A stretch of DNA of 64,000 nucleotides from Micromonosporaceae bacterium (GTDB taxonomy: Bacteria; Actinomycetota; Actinomycetes; Mycobacteriales; Micromonosporaceae). Under the pieces are notes generated by a model. The model was not told where the DNA came from, did not search any database, and was given only the letters and a program-made list of their open reading frames with translations. A program made the translations under genes and the position numbers. This document shows positions 9,439 to 17,385 of the stretch, piece after piece (positions within the stretch are counted from its first letter, which is position 1; each line of letters begins with the position of its first letter). The DNA is taken from assembly GCA_020027875.1 (NCBI GenBank), contig JAHRHA010000022.1, positions 1-64,000 on the forward strand, read 5' to 3'.

Positions 9439-10305
9439 GTGCTGGACGTGATCGGATATCTGCGGCGGCTGAGGCTCGACGATCCCGGCCCGCCCGCTGC
9501 GGACGCCCTCACCCTGATCCATCGCGCACACGTGGAGCGCATCGCGTACAACACGGTCGACATCCAGTTGGGCCGCCGGACTACCGTCGACCCGCACCTG
9601 GCGGCCGAACGGATCGTGGCGACGGGCCGTGGCGGCTACTGTTTCCACCTCAACGGCGCGCTTGGCGTGCTGCTGGCCGCGCTGGGCTATGAGGTGCGCC
9701 AGCACCGCGGCGGAGTGTGGAGCCAGGCCGACGAGGTGCCGCTGCGACCGTTCGCGAATCATCTGGCCCTCACCGTTCATGGATTGCCGACCGACGACAA
9801 CCCCGACGGCGTGTGGTTCGTCGACGCGGGTCTCGGCGACGCGCTGCACGAACCGGTGCCGCTTCGGCCAGGCCAGGTACGGCAAGGGCCGTTCACCTAT
9901 GGGCTGCTTGCGTCGCCCACCCTCGCCGGCGGGTGGCGGTTCCAGCACGACCCGGCGGGCTCCTTCGTGGCGATGGACTTCGAGTCGAGTCTGGCCTCCG
10001 TCGACGCCTTCGCGGACTCCCACGCCGTCCTGTCGACCTCCCCCGACTCGGGCTTTGTACGGTTCCTCTCGGTGCAGCGGCGCGACGCTGGGGGCGTCGA
10101 CAAGCTCCTGAGCTGCACGCTTCGCCGCATCGAGGGCGCCCGGATCACCGAGTGCGAGCTGCGGTCGGGGAACGAGTGGTTCGCCGCCCTCGCCGACGTA
10201 TTCGGGCTCACGCTCGACGACGTCGAGCCGGGCGAGAAGGCCGCGCTCTGGCACCGCGCCCGCACCGCCCAGGATGAGTGGCAACGGAGCCACGATCGTG
10301 ACTGA
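9439..10305 (+). CDS. nat: Arylamine N-acetyltransferase
   Basis: 288 residues from GTG 9439. Transfers acetyl (or propionyl) from CoA to arylamines and hydrazines in the cytosol. The Cys-His-Asp triad is visible: C68 in GRGGYCFHLN, H108 in FANHLAL, D129 in WFVDAGLGD. The N-terminal HVERIAYNTVDIQLGR block is the usual (P)FEN-type segment. Length is slightly above the typical 275. It starts 10 bases after pgsA and its 3' end overlaps the pncC gene, so it appears inserted into the pgsA-cinA operon. Confidence 0.93.
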   Translation: MLDVIGYLRRLRLDDPGPPAADALTLIHRAHVERIAYNTVDIQLGRRTTVDPHLAAERIVATGRGGYCFHLNGALGVLLAALGYEVRQHRGGVWSQADEVPLRPFANHLALTVHGLPTDDNPDGVWFVDAGLGDALHEPVPLRPGQVRQGPFTYGLLASPTLAGGWRFQHDPAGSFVAMDFESSLASVDAFADSHAVLSTSPDSGFVRFLSVQRRDAGGVDKLLSCTLRRIEGARITECELRSGNEWFAALADVFGLTLDDVEPGEKAALWHRARTAQDEWQRSHDRD

Positions 10306-10774
10306 GCTGGGCGTGGCTGAGCTGCTCGACACGCTCGCTCGGCGGGGGGAGACCCTCGCGGTCGCCGAGTCGCTCACCGGCGGGCTGCTATCGGCGACCA
10401 TCGTGGGCGTGCCCGGCGCCAGCCGGGTGTTTCGGGGCGGACTCATCGTCTACGCCACCGACCTCAAGGCCACGCTGGCCGGCGTGCCGGCGGACCTTCT
10501 GGCGCAGCGCGGACCGGTGGACTCCGACGTCGCGATGGCGCTCGCCCACGGAGCCCGGGATCGCTGCAACGCCGACTGGGGGATGGCGACCACGGGGGTC
10601 GCCGGACCAGATCCGCAGGACGGGGTCGCCGCGGGCATTGTCTTCGTGGCAGTTGCTGGACCCGTCCAGGCGCATGTTCGTCGGCTCGCCGTCGCCGGTA
10701 GCCGGGCCGAGGTGCGGGCCGGGGCGGTGGAGGCCGTGCTCGACCTGCTCGGGGCGGTGCTGGCTAACGGCTAA
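10274..10774 (+). CDS. pncC: CinA C-terminal-type nicotinamide-nucleotide amidase
   Basis: 166 residues from ATG 10274; GTG 10298 is an alternative that would shorten it by eight. Members of this single-domain CinA family deamidate nicotinamide mononucleotide, and the gene is often labelled cinA. The conserved blocks are TLAVAESLTGG near residue 30 and TTGVAGPDPQDG near 110, with GLIVYATDLKATLAG between. It overlaps the nat gene by 32 bases. In actinobacteria it usually sits between pgsA and clgR, as here except for the ArsR/SRPBCC insertion. Confidence 0.92.
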   Translation: MSGNGATIVTELGVAELLDTLARRGETLAVAESLTGGLLSATIVGVPGASRVFRGGLIVYATDLKATLAGVPADLLAQRGPVDSDVAMALAHGARDRCNADWGMATTGVAGPDPQDGVAAGIVFVAVAGPVQAHVRRLAVAGSRAEVRAGAVEAVLDLLGAVLANG

Positions 10775-10796
10775 CGGCTGCCTGACTGGCCACCAA

Positions 10797-10855
10797 AGCG
10801 TTGGACGCCTACCCGCGCGATTGTGCCTAAACCGCGCGGGCACGCGTTCAACGCT
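10797..10855. terminator. Two-tier hairpin terminator between pncC and SRPBCC gene
   Basis: The outer arms 10797-10808 and 10844-10855 are complementary with one G·T, and the inner arms CCCGCGCG 10812-10819 and CGCGCGGG 10833-10840 are perfect, separated by symmetric 3-base bulges. Both neighbours read into it. There is no T-run, as is common in actinobacteria. Confidence 0.7.
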
Positions 10856-10860
10856 GTCGT

Positions 10861-11355
10861 CTACGCCAGGGGAGCCAGTTCGCGCCCGTCGACCAGGTCC
10901 GCGTACCGCTCCATGATCCAGCCCCAGCCAGTGTCGCCGGCAACGCTCTCGCCTAGCCGCGCCCCACCGACGGCACGCTCGAGTTTGCTGTGGACCAGCT
11001 CGACCCGGGTGGTGGTCGGGCCTTCGGCGATGAATCGCACCTCAACCTCGCTCGCGCGTGCGGGATTTGGGTCGTAGTCGTACTCACCGTTGAGGTGCCA
11101 CGAGAGCAGTACCCGGTGCGGGGGATCCCACCCGAGCACCCGACCCCAATCGCACTCACTGCCGTCCGGAGCGCGTTCGAACCAGCGGCCGCCCACACCG
11201 GGCTCGATGTAGGCCCCTTCGTACCCATTCGGGTTGACGTGGTGCTTGGGCCACCAGGTCGCGAACGACTCGGTGAAGACCGCGAAGGCCTTCTCGACCG
11301 GCACGTTGACCGTGACTGACCGCCGAATCGCGGGCAGCGTCGTTTGTGCGTTCAT
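10861..11355 (-). CDS. SRPBCC / AHSA1-type START-like protein
   Basis: 164 residues. The fold signature of activator-of-Hsp90-like SRPBCC proteins is seen: RRSVTVNVPVEKAFAVFTES at the start, RWFERAPDGSECDWGRVLGW, PPHRVLLSWHLNG, and a C-terminal helix GWGWIMERYADLVD. These proteins bind hydrophobic ligands; none is established here. The start overlaps the stop of the ArsR gene by ATGA. ArsR-SRPBCC pairs of this type are widespread in actinobacteria and probably form one autoregulated unit. Confidence 0.9.
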   Translation of the reverse strand: MNAQTTLPAIRRSVTVNVPVEKAFAVFTESFATWWPKHHVNPNGYEGAYIEPGVGGRWFERAPDGSECDWGRVLGWDPPHRVLLSWHLNGEYDYDPNPARASEVEVRFIAEGPTTTRVELVHSKLERAVGGARLGESVAGDTGWGWIMERYADLVDGRELAPLA

Positions 11356-11720
11356 GACTCCTCCGTTGTGTTGGATGGCGTGATGGGGTCGGCCGGATCG
11401 CCGTCGGCCTCGGCGGCCTGCTTGAAGGCCGCGAGCGCGTCTTCCCAGATCTGGTCGAGGTAGGCCCGCAGCCGGGCCACGCCGGACGGATCGACCTGGT
11501 AGATCCGCCGCGTCCCGGCGGCGCGGTCGGTGACCAGGCCGGCCTCCTTGAGCGCGCGCAGGTGCTGGGAGACCGCTGGCCGGCTCACGGGCAGCCGCTG
11601 GGCGAGTTCACCGACCGCGAGCGGACCGGCGGCCAGTGTCTCGAAGATGAGGCGGCGGGTCGGATCACCCAATGCCCCGATCGCCTCTGGCCCGATCCCG
11701 TTTGGTTGGTAAGTCCCCAC
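11352..11720 (-). CDS. ArsR-family transcriptional regulator
   Basis: 122 residues from GTG 11720. The winged helix covers residues 10-90: IGALGDPTRRLIFETLA, helix-turn-helix VGELAQRLPVSRPAVSQHLRAL, wing GLVTDRAAGTRRIYQVDPSG. There is no metal-binding cysteine pair in the recognition helix (the ELCVCDL type), so a metal-independent member is likely. The C-terminal IWEDALAAFKQAAEA helix is typical of the SRPBCC-linked subgroup. No ribosome binding site is seen, and an inverted repeat straddles the start. Confidence 0.9.
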   Translation of the reverse strand: MGTYQPNGIGPEAIGALGDPTRRLIFETLAAGPLAVGELAQRLPVSRPAVSQHLRALKEAGLVTDRAAGTRRIYQVDPSGVARLRAYLDQIWEDALAAFKQAAEADGDPADPITPSNTTEES

Positions 11721-11741
11721 GAACGGTAAGCTTAGACTTAC
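11709..11741. promoter_or_regulatory. Inverted repeat at arsR start, probable autoregulatory operator
   Basis: GTAAGTC at 11709-11715 and GACTTAC at 11735-11741 are perfect complements, and a second GTAAG lies at 11726-11730. The repeat covers the GTG start codon of the ArsR gene in the only AT-rich patch here. The position fits repression by its own product; binding is inferred. Confidence 0.45.
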
Positions 11742-11923
11742 AAACTCTCATCGGTCAAGCCTGAGCTTGCGTGCCGGTGTGGGGCCAGCGCTTGAGGCCG
11801 GTGGGCCAGCGTGCGTACGGCAACGTGTCGGTCTCGGCAGTTGCGGGTATCGTGGCGGGGACGAGCGATCGGCTCAGGTGGTCAGTTGGCCCAGCGCAGG
11901 CGGGCCCGGTGCGAGGGGGTGCC

Positions 11924-12346
11924 ATGGTCCTACTTCGGAAGGTCATCGGCGACGCACTTCGCGCGCGCCGCCTTGCCCAGCACCGCACGTTGCGTGAAGT
12001 GTCCACCGCGGCGAATGTGAGCCTCGGCTATCTCTCCGAGATCGAACGCGGCCACAAGGAGGCGTCCAGCGAACTGCTCGCGTCGATCTGCGATGCCCTC
12101 GGCGCGCCGTTGTCGGAGATGCTGGGCGACGTCAGCTCCACGTTCGCGCTGGCCGAGCAGATGGAGGAGGCCTTCGCCTCCGCCGTGAGCGGCAACGACG
12201 ACGGCGCGCGGGCATCGATGGACGAGGCGATCACCGACGGCAACGTGACCGTGCAGGTGCACAGCGACGGTCCGCTCCGGACCACGCTCACGACGCTCCG
12301 GGCGACGCCCGGACAGCGCCAAACCGGCTCGGTCTACGCCGGCTGA
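11924..12346 (+). CDS. clgR: ClgR-type XRE-family regulator
   Basis: 140 residues from ATG 11924, chosen for the GAGGGGG ribosome binding site and because the family starts about ten residues before the helix-turn-helix. The open frame extends to 11771 but that part looks non-coding. The Cro/CI-type domain is [36 protein letters not shown], as in ClgR. ClgR activates clp protease and envelope-stress genes and is itself a Clp substrate in other actinobacteria. It lies 147 bases before pspA, the same pairing as the mycobacterial clgR-pspA operon. Confidence 0.85.
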   Translation: MVLLRKVIGDALRARRLAQHRTLREVSTAANVSLGYLSEIERGHKEASSELLASICDALGAPLSEMLGDVSSTFALAEQMEEAFASAVSGNDDGARASMDEAITDGNVTVQVHSDGPLRTTLTTLRATPGQRQTGSVYAG

Positions 12347-12493
12347 GACCCGCGAGCCGGGTTGATGTGACGCGCTGGCGTACGGCTGCCAATATTGAGG
12401 GGTCGGGGGCGATGGCGTCCGACCGATCGGCGGCCCCCGGCGGCCGGCGACGATAGCAGCGCACCGCGCAGCCGCAGAGAGGACTCGAGAACG

Positions 12494-13327
12494 ATGGCGA
12501 ACCCGTTCGTCAAGGGTTGGAAGTACCTGATGGCCCTCTTCGGCTCCAAGATCGACGAGTATGCCGATCCGAAGGTGCAGATCCAGCAGGCGATCGAGGA
12601 CGCTCAGCGCCAGCACCAGGGTCTCGTCCAGCAGGCCGCGGCGGTGATCGGCAACCAGCGGCAGTTGGAGATGAAGCTCTCGCGAACGCTGACCGAGGTG
12701 GAGAACCTGCAGACCAACGCACGCCAGGCGCTGGTGCTCGCGGACAAGGCCCGAGCCGACGGCGACGTGGCCAAGGCTGCGGACTACGAGCAGACGGCGC
12801 AGACCTTCGCCACACAGCTCGTCGCGTCCGAGAGCTCGATGGATGACCTCAAGTCGCTGCATGATCAGGCGCTCGGCGCCGCGGCGCAGGCCCGCAAGGC
12901 GGTGGAGAACAACGCCGTACTGCTGCAGCAGCGCCTGGCTGAGCGCACCAAGCTGCTCAGCCAGCTTGAGCAGGCGAAGATGCAGGAGACTGTTGCGCGC
13001 TCGCTCGAGTCGATGAGCTCACTGGCCGCACCGGGCACGACGCCGTCCTTGGACGAGGTGCGCGACAAGATCGAACGGCGCTACGCGGTCGCGCTCGGCC
13101 GCGCCGACCTCGCGGGCAGTTCCGTGGAGGGACGCCGTCTCGAGGTGCAGAAGGCGACGCTCGACCTGGCCGGCTCCACCCGGCTGGAGGAGATACGGGC
13201 CACCATGGGCAAGGCAGTGACGGCCGGGCCGGATAAGCCAGCGGTCGAGGCTGGCGAGGCACCCGCCCAGCTCGACGCCGCACCCGAGCAAGCCACGGAG
13301 CCTGCCAAGGAGAAGGAAGAAGCCTGA
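12494..13327 (+). CDS. pspA: Phage shock protein A
   Basis: 277 residues from ATG 12494. A peripheral membrane, ESCRT-III-like coiled-coil protein that binds stressed inner membrane and, in actinobacteria, works with ClgR. The opening block [24 protein letters not shown] contains the amphipathic membrane-binding helix, and residues ~25-220 are long coiled coil rich in Glu, Gln and Ala. The C-terminal ~40 residues are an Ala/Pro/Glu tail. No integral-membrane partner gene (Rv2743c type) follows; the next gene is convergent. Confidence 0.93.
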   Translation: MANPFVKGWKYLMALFGSKIDEYADPKVQIQQAIEDAQRQHQGLVQQAAAVIGNQRQLEMKLSRTLTEVENLQTNARQALVLADKARADGDVAKAADYEQTAQTFATQLVASESSMDDLKSLHDQALGAAAQARKAVENNAVLLQQRLAERTKLLSQLEQAKMQETVARSLESMSSLAAPGTTPSLDEVRDKIERRYAVALGRADLAGSSVEGRRLEVQKATLDLAGSTRLEEIRATMGKAVTAGPDKPAVEAGEAPAQLDAAPEQATEPAKEKEEA

Positions 13328-13333
13328 CCGCTC

Positions 13334-13401
13334 CTCGTCGATCTAGGGCATAGCGACGTTAGTTGATCACCAATCACGTCGATACGCTCTAGATCGACGA
13401 G
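13334..13401. terminator. Long inverted repeat between pspA and nei2
   Basis: A perfect 13-bp pair (13334-13346 with 13389-13401) encloses a second imperfect pair (GCATAGCGACGT with ACGTCGATACGC), so the whole 68-base stretch can fold into one long stem. The right arm overlaps the stop codon of the convergent glycosylase gene. It is probably a two-way terminator. Confidence 0.6.
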
Positions 13402-14216
13402 AGAGGGTCGGCAGCGCCGGGCTGGCACGAGGGGCACCAGAACGTGACCCGCTCGCCCACCGTCTCGCGCTGGATCGGCGTGCCGCACCGGCGACACGGC
13501 GCGCCACCTCGCCCGTACACGTAGACCTCCTCGCCCCGTCGCAGTGATCCAGTGGTGGCCTGGGTCCACCGGCCGCAGTTGGATCTGAGCAGTTTGTGAG
13601 CCAGCGCGACGACGCCCGCCAGGTTGTCCACTTCGGAGACCCGTGCGGTGGGATGAATGCCCCGGAGGAAGAGCACCTCGGACTTGTAAAGGTTGCCGAT
13701 ACCGGCCAGGTTGCGCTGGTCGAGCAGAGCCTCGGCGATGGTCTCGTCGGGGTGGGCCCGCAGCCGCCGGACCGCCTCGGCGGAGTCCCAGCCACCCGAT
13801 TGGCCGGCAGTGCCCAGCAGGTCCGGTCCGAGGTGGCCAACGAGGGTTTCCTCGTGGTCCGTGGGTACGAGCGCGAGATCGTGCAGGTGGTATCCGACGG
13901 CGGCCGCCGTCAGCGTACGGAGCACCACCCGGACGTTGTGTTCCTGTCGCCCGCGCCACGGCTCGCCGCTGGCGTAGACGCGCCACGCGCCGTCCATGCG
14001 CAGGTGAGAGCGCAGGGTCATCGCCAGGTCGTCCGCGGCGGCGGTGAACCGCAATAACAGATGCTTACCCCGACTGCCGCACGCACGCACGTACCAGCCG
14101 GATAGATCCACGGTGGCCAGCGACGGCACGCGAAAGTCGCTGTGTATGATCGCGGTTCCGGCGAGCGCGTGGTCGAGTACGCGTGCTGTGTTCCAGACCG
14201 TGTCACCCTCGGGCAT
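13389..14216 (-). CDS. Fpg/Nei-family DNA glycosylase (endonuclease VIII type)
   Basis: 275 residues. A bifunctional base-excision enzyme that removes oxidised bases and nicks the strand. It opens MPEGDTVWNTARVL: P2 is the catalytic imine-forming residue and E3 the proton shuttle, and the W is typical of the Nei branch (actinobacterial Nei2). The helix-two-turn-helix has RNLAGIGNLYKSEVLF. The C-terminal zinc finger is intact, CRRC then CPSC about 20 residues later. It is a single gene, tail-to-tail with pspA. Confidence 0.93.
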   Translation of the reverse strand: MPEGDTVWNTARVLDHALAGTAIIHSDFRVPSLATVDLSGWYVRACGSRGKHLLLRFTAAADDLAMTLRSHLRMDGAWRVYASGEPWRGRQEHNVRVVLRTLTAAAVGYHLHDLALVPTDHEETLVGHLGPDLLGTAGQSGGWDSAEAVRRLRAHPDETIAEALLDQRNLAGIGNLYKSEVLFLRGIHPTARVSEVDNLAGVVALAHKLLRSNCGRWTQATTGSLRRGEEVYVYGRGGAPCRRCGTPIQRETVGERVTFWCPSCQPGAADPLSSI

Positions 14217-14232
14217 GAATCAATGGTGTCAG

Positions 14233-14712
14233 TCAGTCGATGAGCAGTTCCAGCGTCAGCTCATCAAACAGCGGAATGCCATACGCGCCAACGAGCGGGA
14301 TGGACGGCTTGAGCAAGCGGCTTCGATCGACCGCACCCGGTGCGACGGCCGCGATTCGCATGCCGCGGCGCTGATAGAATCGCAGCGCATCGATGTTGTC
14401 GTTGGTCGTGATGAGCCATACCCGGCGAAGGCCCCTCGATCGGGCCAGCTCAACGGCCGTGGCGAGCAGCGCGGTTCCGGCGCCATGGCCGGGCGGCACG
14501 GCGTCGATACTCACCACCTCGAGCGAGTCGCCCTCGATAATGTAGGCAAGCACCCCGACGACATCATCGCCGGAGGCGGCCACCAGCGTGGGCAGTGTCG
14601 GCAGGTCATACGCGACGCCGTGGGCCACCGCGACCGGCCCTCACCACGACTGGAGGTGGATCGCAGAAATCGCCGCCGTGTCGGCGGTGGACGCGTTTCG
14701 TACGGTCAACAC
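14233..14712 (-). pseudogene. GNAT acetyltransferase gene with in-frame TGA
   Basis: Read from GTG 14712, the frame gives LTVRNASTADTAAISAIHLQSW, then a TGA at 14643-14641, then GPVAVAHGVAYDLPTLPTLVA and a complete GNAT fold in the same frame to 14233. The downstream part has the acetyl-CoA loop PPGHGAGTALL, then RVWLITTNDNIDALRFYQRRGM and LKPSIPLVGAYGIPLFDEL, matching a common actinobacterial GNAT subfamily whose N-terminus resembles the segment before the stop. A GTG at 14628 could start a truncated 131-residue product lacking strand 1 and helix 1. So this is either a nonsense pseudogene or a short start; one base change would restore it. Confidence 0.75.
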
Positions 14713-14730
14713 TCGATAAGAATGTGCTCC

Positions 14731-15684
14731 ATGCGACTGACTGTCTTCACCGAGCCACAGTTGGGCGCGTCCTACGAGGACCAGCTCCGAGTGGCCCGAC
14801 ACGCCGAGGCCTGCGGCTTCGACGGGTTCTTCCGATCCGATCACTACCTCACCATGTCCGACGGCGACGGGCTGCCCGGGCCGACCGACGCATGGGCTAC
14901 CCTCGCCGGCTTGGCCCGAGAGACAGCGACGATCAGGCTTGGCACCATGGTGACGTCCGCGACGTTCCGCCGGCCGGGGCCGCTCGCGATCACGGTGGCC
15001 CAGGTCGACGCGATGAGTGGCGGACGAGTGGAGCTCGGGCTCGGAGCGGGCTGGTACGAGGCGGAACACCGCGCGTACGGGATCCCGTTCCCGCCGCTGG
15101 GCGAGCGTTTCGACCGACTCGGCGAGCAGCTGGCTCTCATCACCGGGCTATGGGCGACGCCGGTGGGGCAACGGTTCACCTTCCAAGGCGCCTGGTACAA
15201 CGTCACCGACTCGCCCGCGCTGCCCAAACCCGTGCAGACGCCGGGCCCCACGGTCATCGTGGGCGGTCGCGGCCCGCGCCGGACCCCCGCTCTCGCGGCC
15301 CGGTTCGCCGACGAGTTCAACGCCCCCTTCGCATCGGTAGCCGAGACCGCGCGGTACTACGAATGGGTGGCGGCGGCGTGCGAGGCAGTAGGTCGCGCGG
15401 CGCCGGGGCACGATGCGGTCGACTGGGCCCCGTTGGTGCTCTCTGCTGCCCAGACCGTGTGCTGTGGACGCGACGACGCCGAGGTCCGGCGCCGGGCCGA
15501 ATCGATCGGGATGCCCGTCGAGTATCTGCGGGAGACGGGCTTGTGCGGCACTCCGAACGAGGTCGTTGACAAGATCGGAGAGTACGCGGCCGCGGGTGCC
15601 CGGCGACTGCATCTGCAGTACCTCAACCTCGCTGATCTTGATCACCTGGACCTGGTGGCCGCGTCCGTCGCACCGCAGCTTTAG
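14731..15684 (+). CDS. LLM-class F420-dependent oxidoreductase
   Basis: 317 residues from ATG 14731. A larger frame is open back to 14044, but that part only overlaps the opposite-strand glycosylase. A luciferase-like TIM barrel: it begins MRLTVFTEPQLGASYEDQLRV, with the F420-binding region GFFRSDHYLTM and the block GGRVELGLGAGWYEAEH typical of F420 (not FMN) members. Other family blocks are PKPVQTPGPTVIVGGRGPRR and a C-terminal ARRLHLQYLNLADLDHLDL. The substrate is unknown. It is divergent from the broken GNAT gene with only 18 bases between starts. Confidence 0.9.
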   Translation: MRLTVFTEPQLGASYEDQLRVARHAEACGFDGFFRSDHYLTMSDGDGLPGPTDAWATLAGLARETATIRLGTMVTSATFRRPGPLAITVAQVDAMSGGRVELGLGAGWYEAEHRAYGIPFPPLGERFDRLGEQLALITGLWATPVGQRFTFQGAWYNVTDSPALPKPVQTPGPTVIVGGRGPRRTPALAARFADEFNAPFASVAETARYYEWVAAACEAVGRAAPGHDAVDWAPLVLSAAQTVCCGRDDAEVRRRAESIGMPVEYLRETGLCGTPNEVVDKIGEYAAAGARRLHLQYLNLADLDHLDLVAASVAPQL

Positions 15685-15710
15685 CCGTCGATCAGCTCTA
15701 GCCGTCGATC
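15682..15710. repeat. 12-bp direct repeat at convergent stops
   Basis: TAGCCGTCGATC occurs at 15682-15693 and again at 15699-15710, with 5 bases between. The first copy holds the stop of the F420 oxidoreductase and the second touches the stop of the opposite-strand membrane gene. A small tandem duplication is the simplest explanation. Confidence 0.6.
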
Positions 15711-16291
15711 GCCCGTTGTTCCTCGGGATCAGCCGCACCGGACGGGGCTGGGGTTCGCCAGGCGCGGGCCAGAACGACCGCATGGCCGGCGGCGAGGAGG
15801 GCGAGCAGGCCGAGGGCGAGCCAGAAGCCGTACCGAGTCTCCACGCCCGACGCGGGAACGGACGGCGTCCTGGTGGTATCGAGCGCGCTGAGCGCCGCGT
15901 CTACGCGAGCGGGTGCCCGCATGATCGCCGACACGATCAGCGCGCCGGCCAGCACGGCTAGGCCAGTGCCGACTCCATGCCGGGCCAGCCGCTCCCTGAT
16001 GAGCCCTGCAATCATGCCGGCGAGCACCGCAAGGGTTGCCAGCAGCATCAGCGGCTCAAGATCGAAGTGGTCGGAGAAGAGCGCGATGAGCTCCTTCTCC
16101 ACCTCCGCGTCGACGCCGGGACCGACGATGTCGGGGGAACCGCCAACGACGAGGTCGATGCCGGTAAACGTCGATTTAATCTTGTCGGCTTCCCCGCACG
16201 AGACGGTCAGGAACGGCAGCAGGAACATCAGAGGCACCAGTCCGAACCCGGCCGGACTCAGCAGACGGTCGAGCAGTGTGCGTTGGTTCAT
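15698..16291 (-). CDS. Hypothetical four-helix membrane protein
   Basis: 197 residues, family not recognised. Hydrophobic segments: PAGFGLVPLMFLLPFLTVSC at 12-31, LEPLMLLATLAVLAGMIAGL, VGTGLAVLAGALIVSAIM, and FWLALGLLALLAAGHAVVL near the C-terminus. Between the first two lies a ~45-residue external-type loop rich in Asp, Glu and Gly. The start at 16291 directly abuts the stop of the VOC gene, so the two are probably co-transcribed. The SCGEAD motif at the end of the first helix is not a lipobox in position. Confidence 0.6.
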   Translation of the reverse strand: MNQRTLLDRLLSPAGFGLVPLMFLLPFLTVSCGEADKIKSTFTGIDLVVGGSPDIVGPGVDAEVEKELIALFSDHFDLEPLMLLATLAVLAGMIAGLIRERLARHGVGTGLAVLAGALIVSAIMRAPARVDAALSALDTTRTPSVPASGVETRYGFWLALGLLALLAAGHAVVLARAWRTPAPSGAADPEEQRAIDG

Positions 16292-16657
16292 CTAGCCCTC
16301 TTCATAGAGGCAGAACGGGTGTCCTGCCGGGTCAGCGTAGACCCGCCACGTCTCGCCGGGCTGGTAGTCGGGCTTCACCGCGCCGAGGGCAAGAACTCGT
16401 TCCTCCGCCGCGTCGAGATCTTCGACGCTGAGGTCCAGGTGGACCTGCTGCGGGCCAGTCGGGTCGGGCCACGCCGGCGGGACGTGCTCGGCGCTCTCCT
16501 GGAAGCACACGCGCAGACCGGTGCCGGTGTTCAAGGTGACCCACTCCGGCTCGCCGTACTCCACCTGCCACCCGGTCAACTCGCCATAGAAGGCGGCGAG
16601 CTTGTGCGGGTCCGGGCAGTCCAGAACCACCGCGGTCAACCGTGCGATGGGTGCCAT
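16292..16657 (-). CDS. VOC-family (glyoxalase-like) protein
   Basis: 121 residues from ATG 16657; an upstream start (16762) would add 35 residues unlike the family. Two beta-alpha-beta-beta-beta modules are seen: LTAVVLDCPDPHKLAAFYGELTGW...WVTLNTGTGLRVCFQES, then QVHLDLSVEDLDAAEERVLALGA...WRVYADPAGHPFCLYE. The DCPDP and DPAGHPFCL motifs match the single-domain glyoxalase-like VOC subfamily common in actinobacteria. The reaction cannot be told from sequence. It abuts the downstream membrane-protein gene. Confidence 0.87.
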   Translation of the reverse strand: MAPIARLTAVVLDCPDPHKLAAFYGELTGWQVEYGEPEWVTLNTGTGLRVCFQESAEHVPPAWPDPTGPQQVHLDLSVEDLDAAEERVLALGAVKPDYQPGETWRVYADPAGHPFCLYEEG

Positions 16658-16730
16658 GAGGGGAAGCTTGCCCCCGCTCGCGACATCGGCGCAAGAGCGG
16701 ATCTTCACACGGTGCGTGCGTGCGGAGGCG

Positions 16731-17333
16731 TTAACCGCACTCTTGAGCTGCGTGTGCGACAAAGGCGCTCTTTTCGGTTAACGCCGTGCTGTCGCCGTCC
16801 GGGTTCTGGGCGAGCACGAAGGCCTGCCGAAGCTTGGCCTCTCGCACGGCGTCGTCCAGCTTGAACCGTACTGGGGTAAAGCTCCCCGTCTCCTCATCAG
16901 ATTCGATACCCCTGGTCGTACCGCCGAGCGTGTAGTCGTGTCCGCGGTCGAGCAGGTCGAGGACGCCTTCGGGTCGCGGGTCGCCGATCGGCCCGGTGAG
17001 GATGACCGTGCCGCCGAACGGGGGTGACTGCTTCGGCCGGACCGTGGTGCTCGTTCCGGTCGTCTCGTCGGTGAGCGTGAGCGAACCGAGTCGCTGGTTC
17101 TTACAGAGCGCCACGACGGCGAGCAGCCTGCCGGCCGGATCCATCGCGACGGCGACGTGGCCGGTCCTGGACGCCGAGCAGGCGGTGAGGCTCAGAACGA
17201 CCGTGGTCGCCGCGAACGCGGCGACGGTGCGTGCGGCGACGGTGCGTGCGGCGACGGTGCGTGCGGCGACGGTGCGTGCGGCGACGGTGCGTGCGGCGCC
17301 GTTCCGCAGAGTCGGGAAGGGTTGAGCGGGCAC
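16731..17333 (-). CDS. Putative lipoprotein with repeated N-region
   Basis: 200 residues, family not recognised. The N-terminus carries five tandem RTVAA units (residues 15-39) encoded by a perfect 15-bp repeat, then a hydrophobic core FAATTVVLSLTAC whose lipobox cysteine would be residue 52. No other plausible in-frame start lies after the repeat, so it is probably translated as a long positively charged n-region. The mature part is a ~145-residue domain with VALCKNQRLGSLTLTDE and FGGTVILTGPIGDP, looking beta-rich, and ends in AAQECG. The surface location is inferred from the lipobox. Confidence 0.6.
   Translation of the reverse strand: MPAQPFPTLRNGAARTVAARTVAARTVAARTVAARTVAAFAATTVVLSLTACSASRTGHVAVAMDPAGRLLAVVALCKNQRLGSLTLTDETTGTSTTVRPKQSPPFGGTVILTGPIGDPRPEGVLDLLDRGHDYTLGGTTRGIESDEETGSFTPVRFKLDDAVREAKLRQAFVLAQNPDGDSTALTEKSAFVAHAAQECG
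17221..17295. repeat. Five perfect 15-bp tandem repeats
   Basis: The unit GCGACGGTGCGTGCG occurs five times without a mismatch from 17221 to 17295. It is a whole number of codons, so copy-number change keeps the lipoprotein frame and only lengthens or shortens the Arg-rich leader of the signal peptide. Confidence 0.9.
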
Positions 17334-17385
17334 GCCGACAGGCTAGCGGGATTACTGGTGTGGCCGCCCGTCCATACCGGCGTGC

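Noticed and set aside
14641-14643. TGA in the GNAT gene read as selenocysteine
   Set aside because: No member of this acetyltransferase group has a catalytic Cys or Sec there, and no SECIS-like stem is evident.
14044-14730. Long upstream extension of the F420 oxidoreductase frame (546-residue version)
   Set aside because: It lies antisense to the glycosylase and GNAT genes, has no family resemblance, and the enzyme family starts at MRLTVF (14731).
17221-17295. CRISPR-like array
   Set aside because: Units are 15 bp, contiguous, without spacers, and in coding frame.
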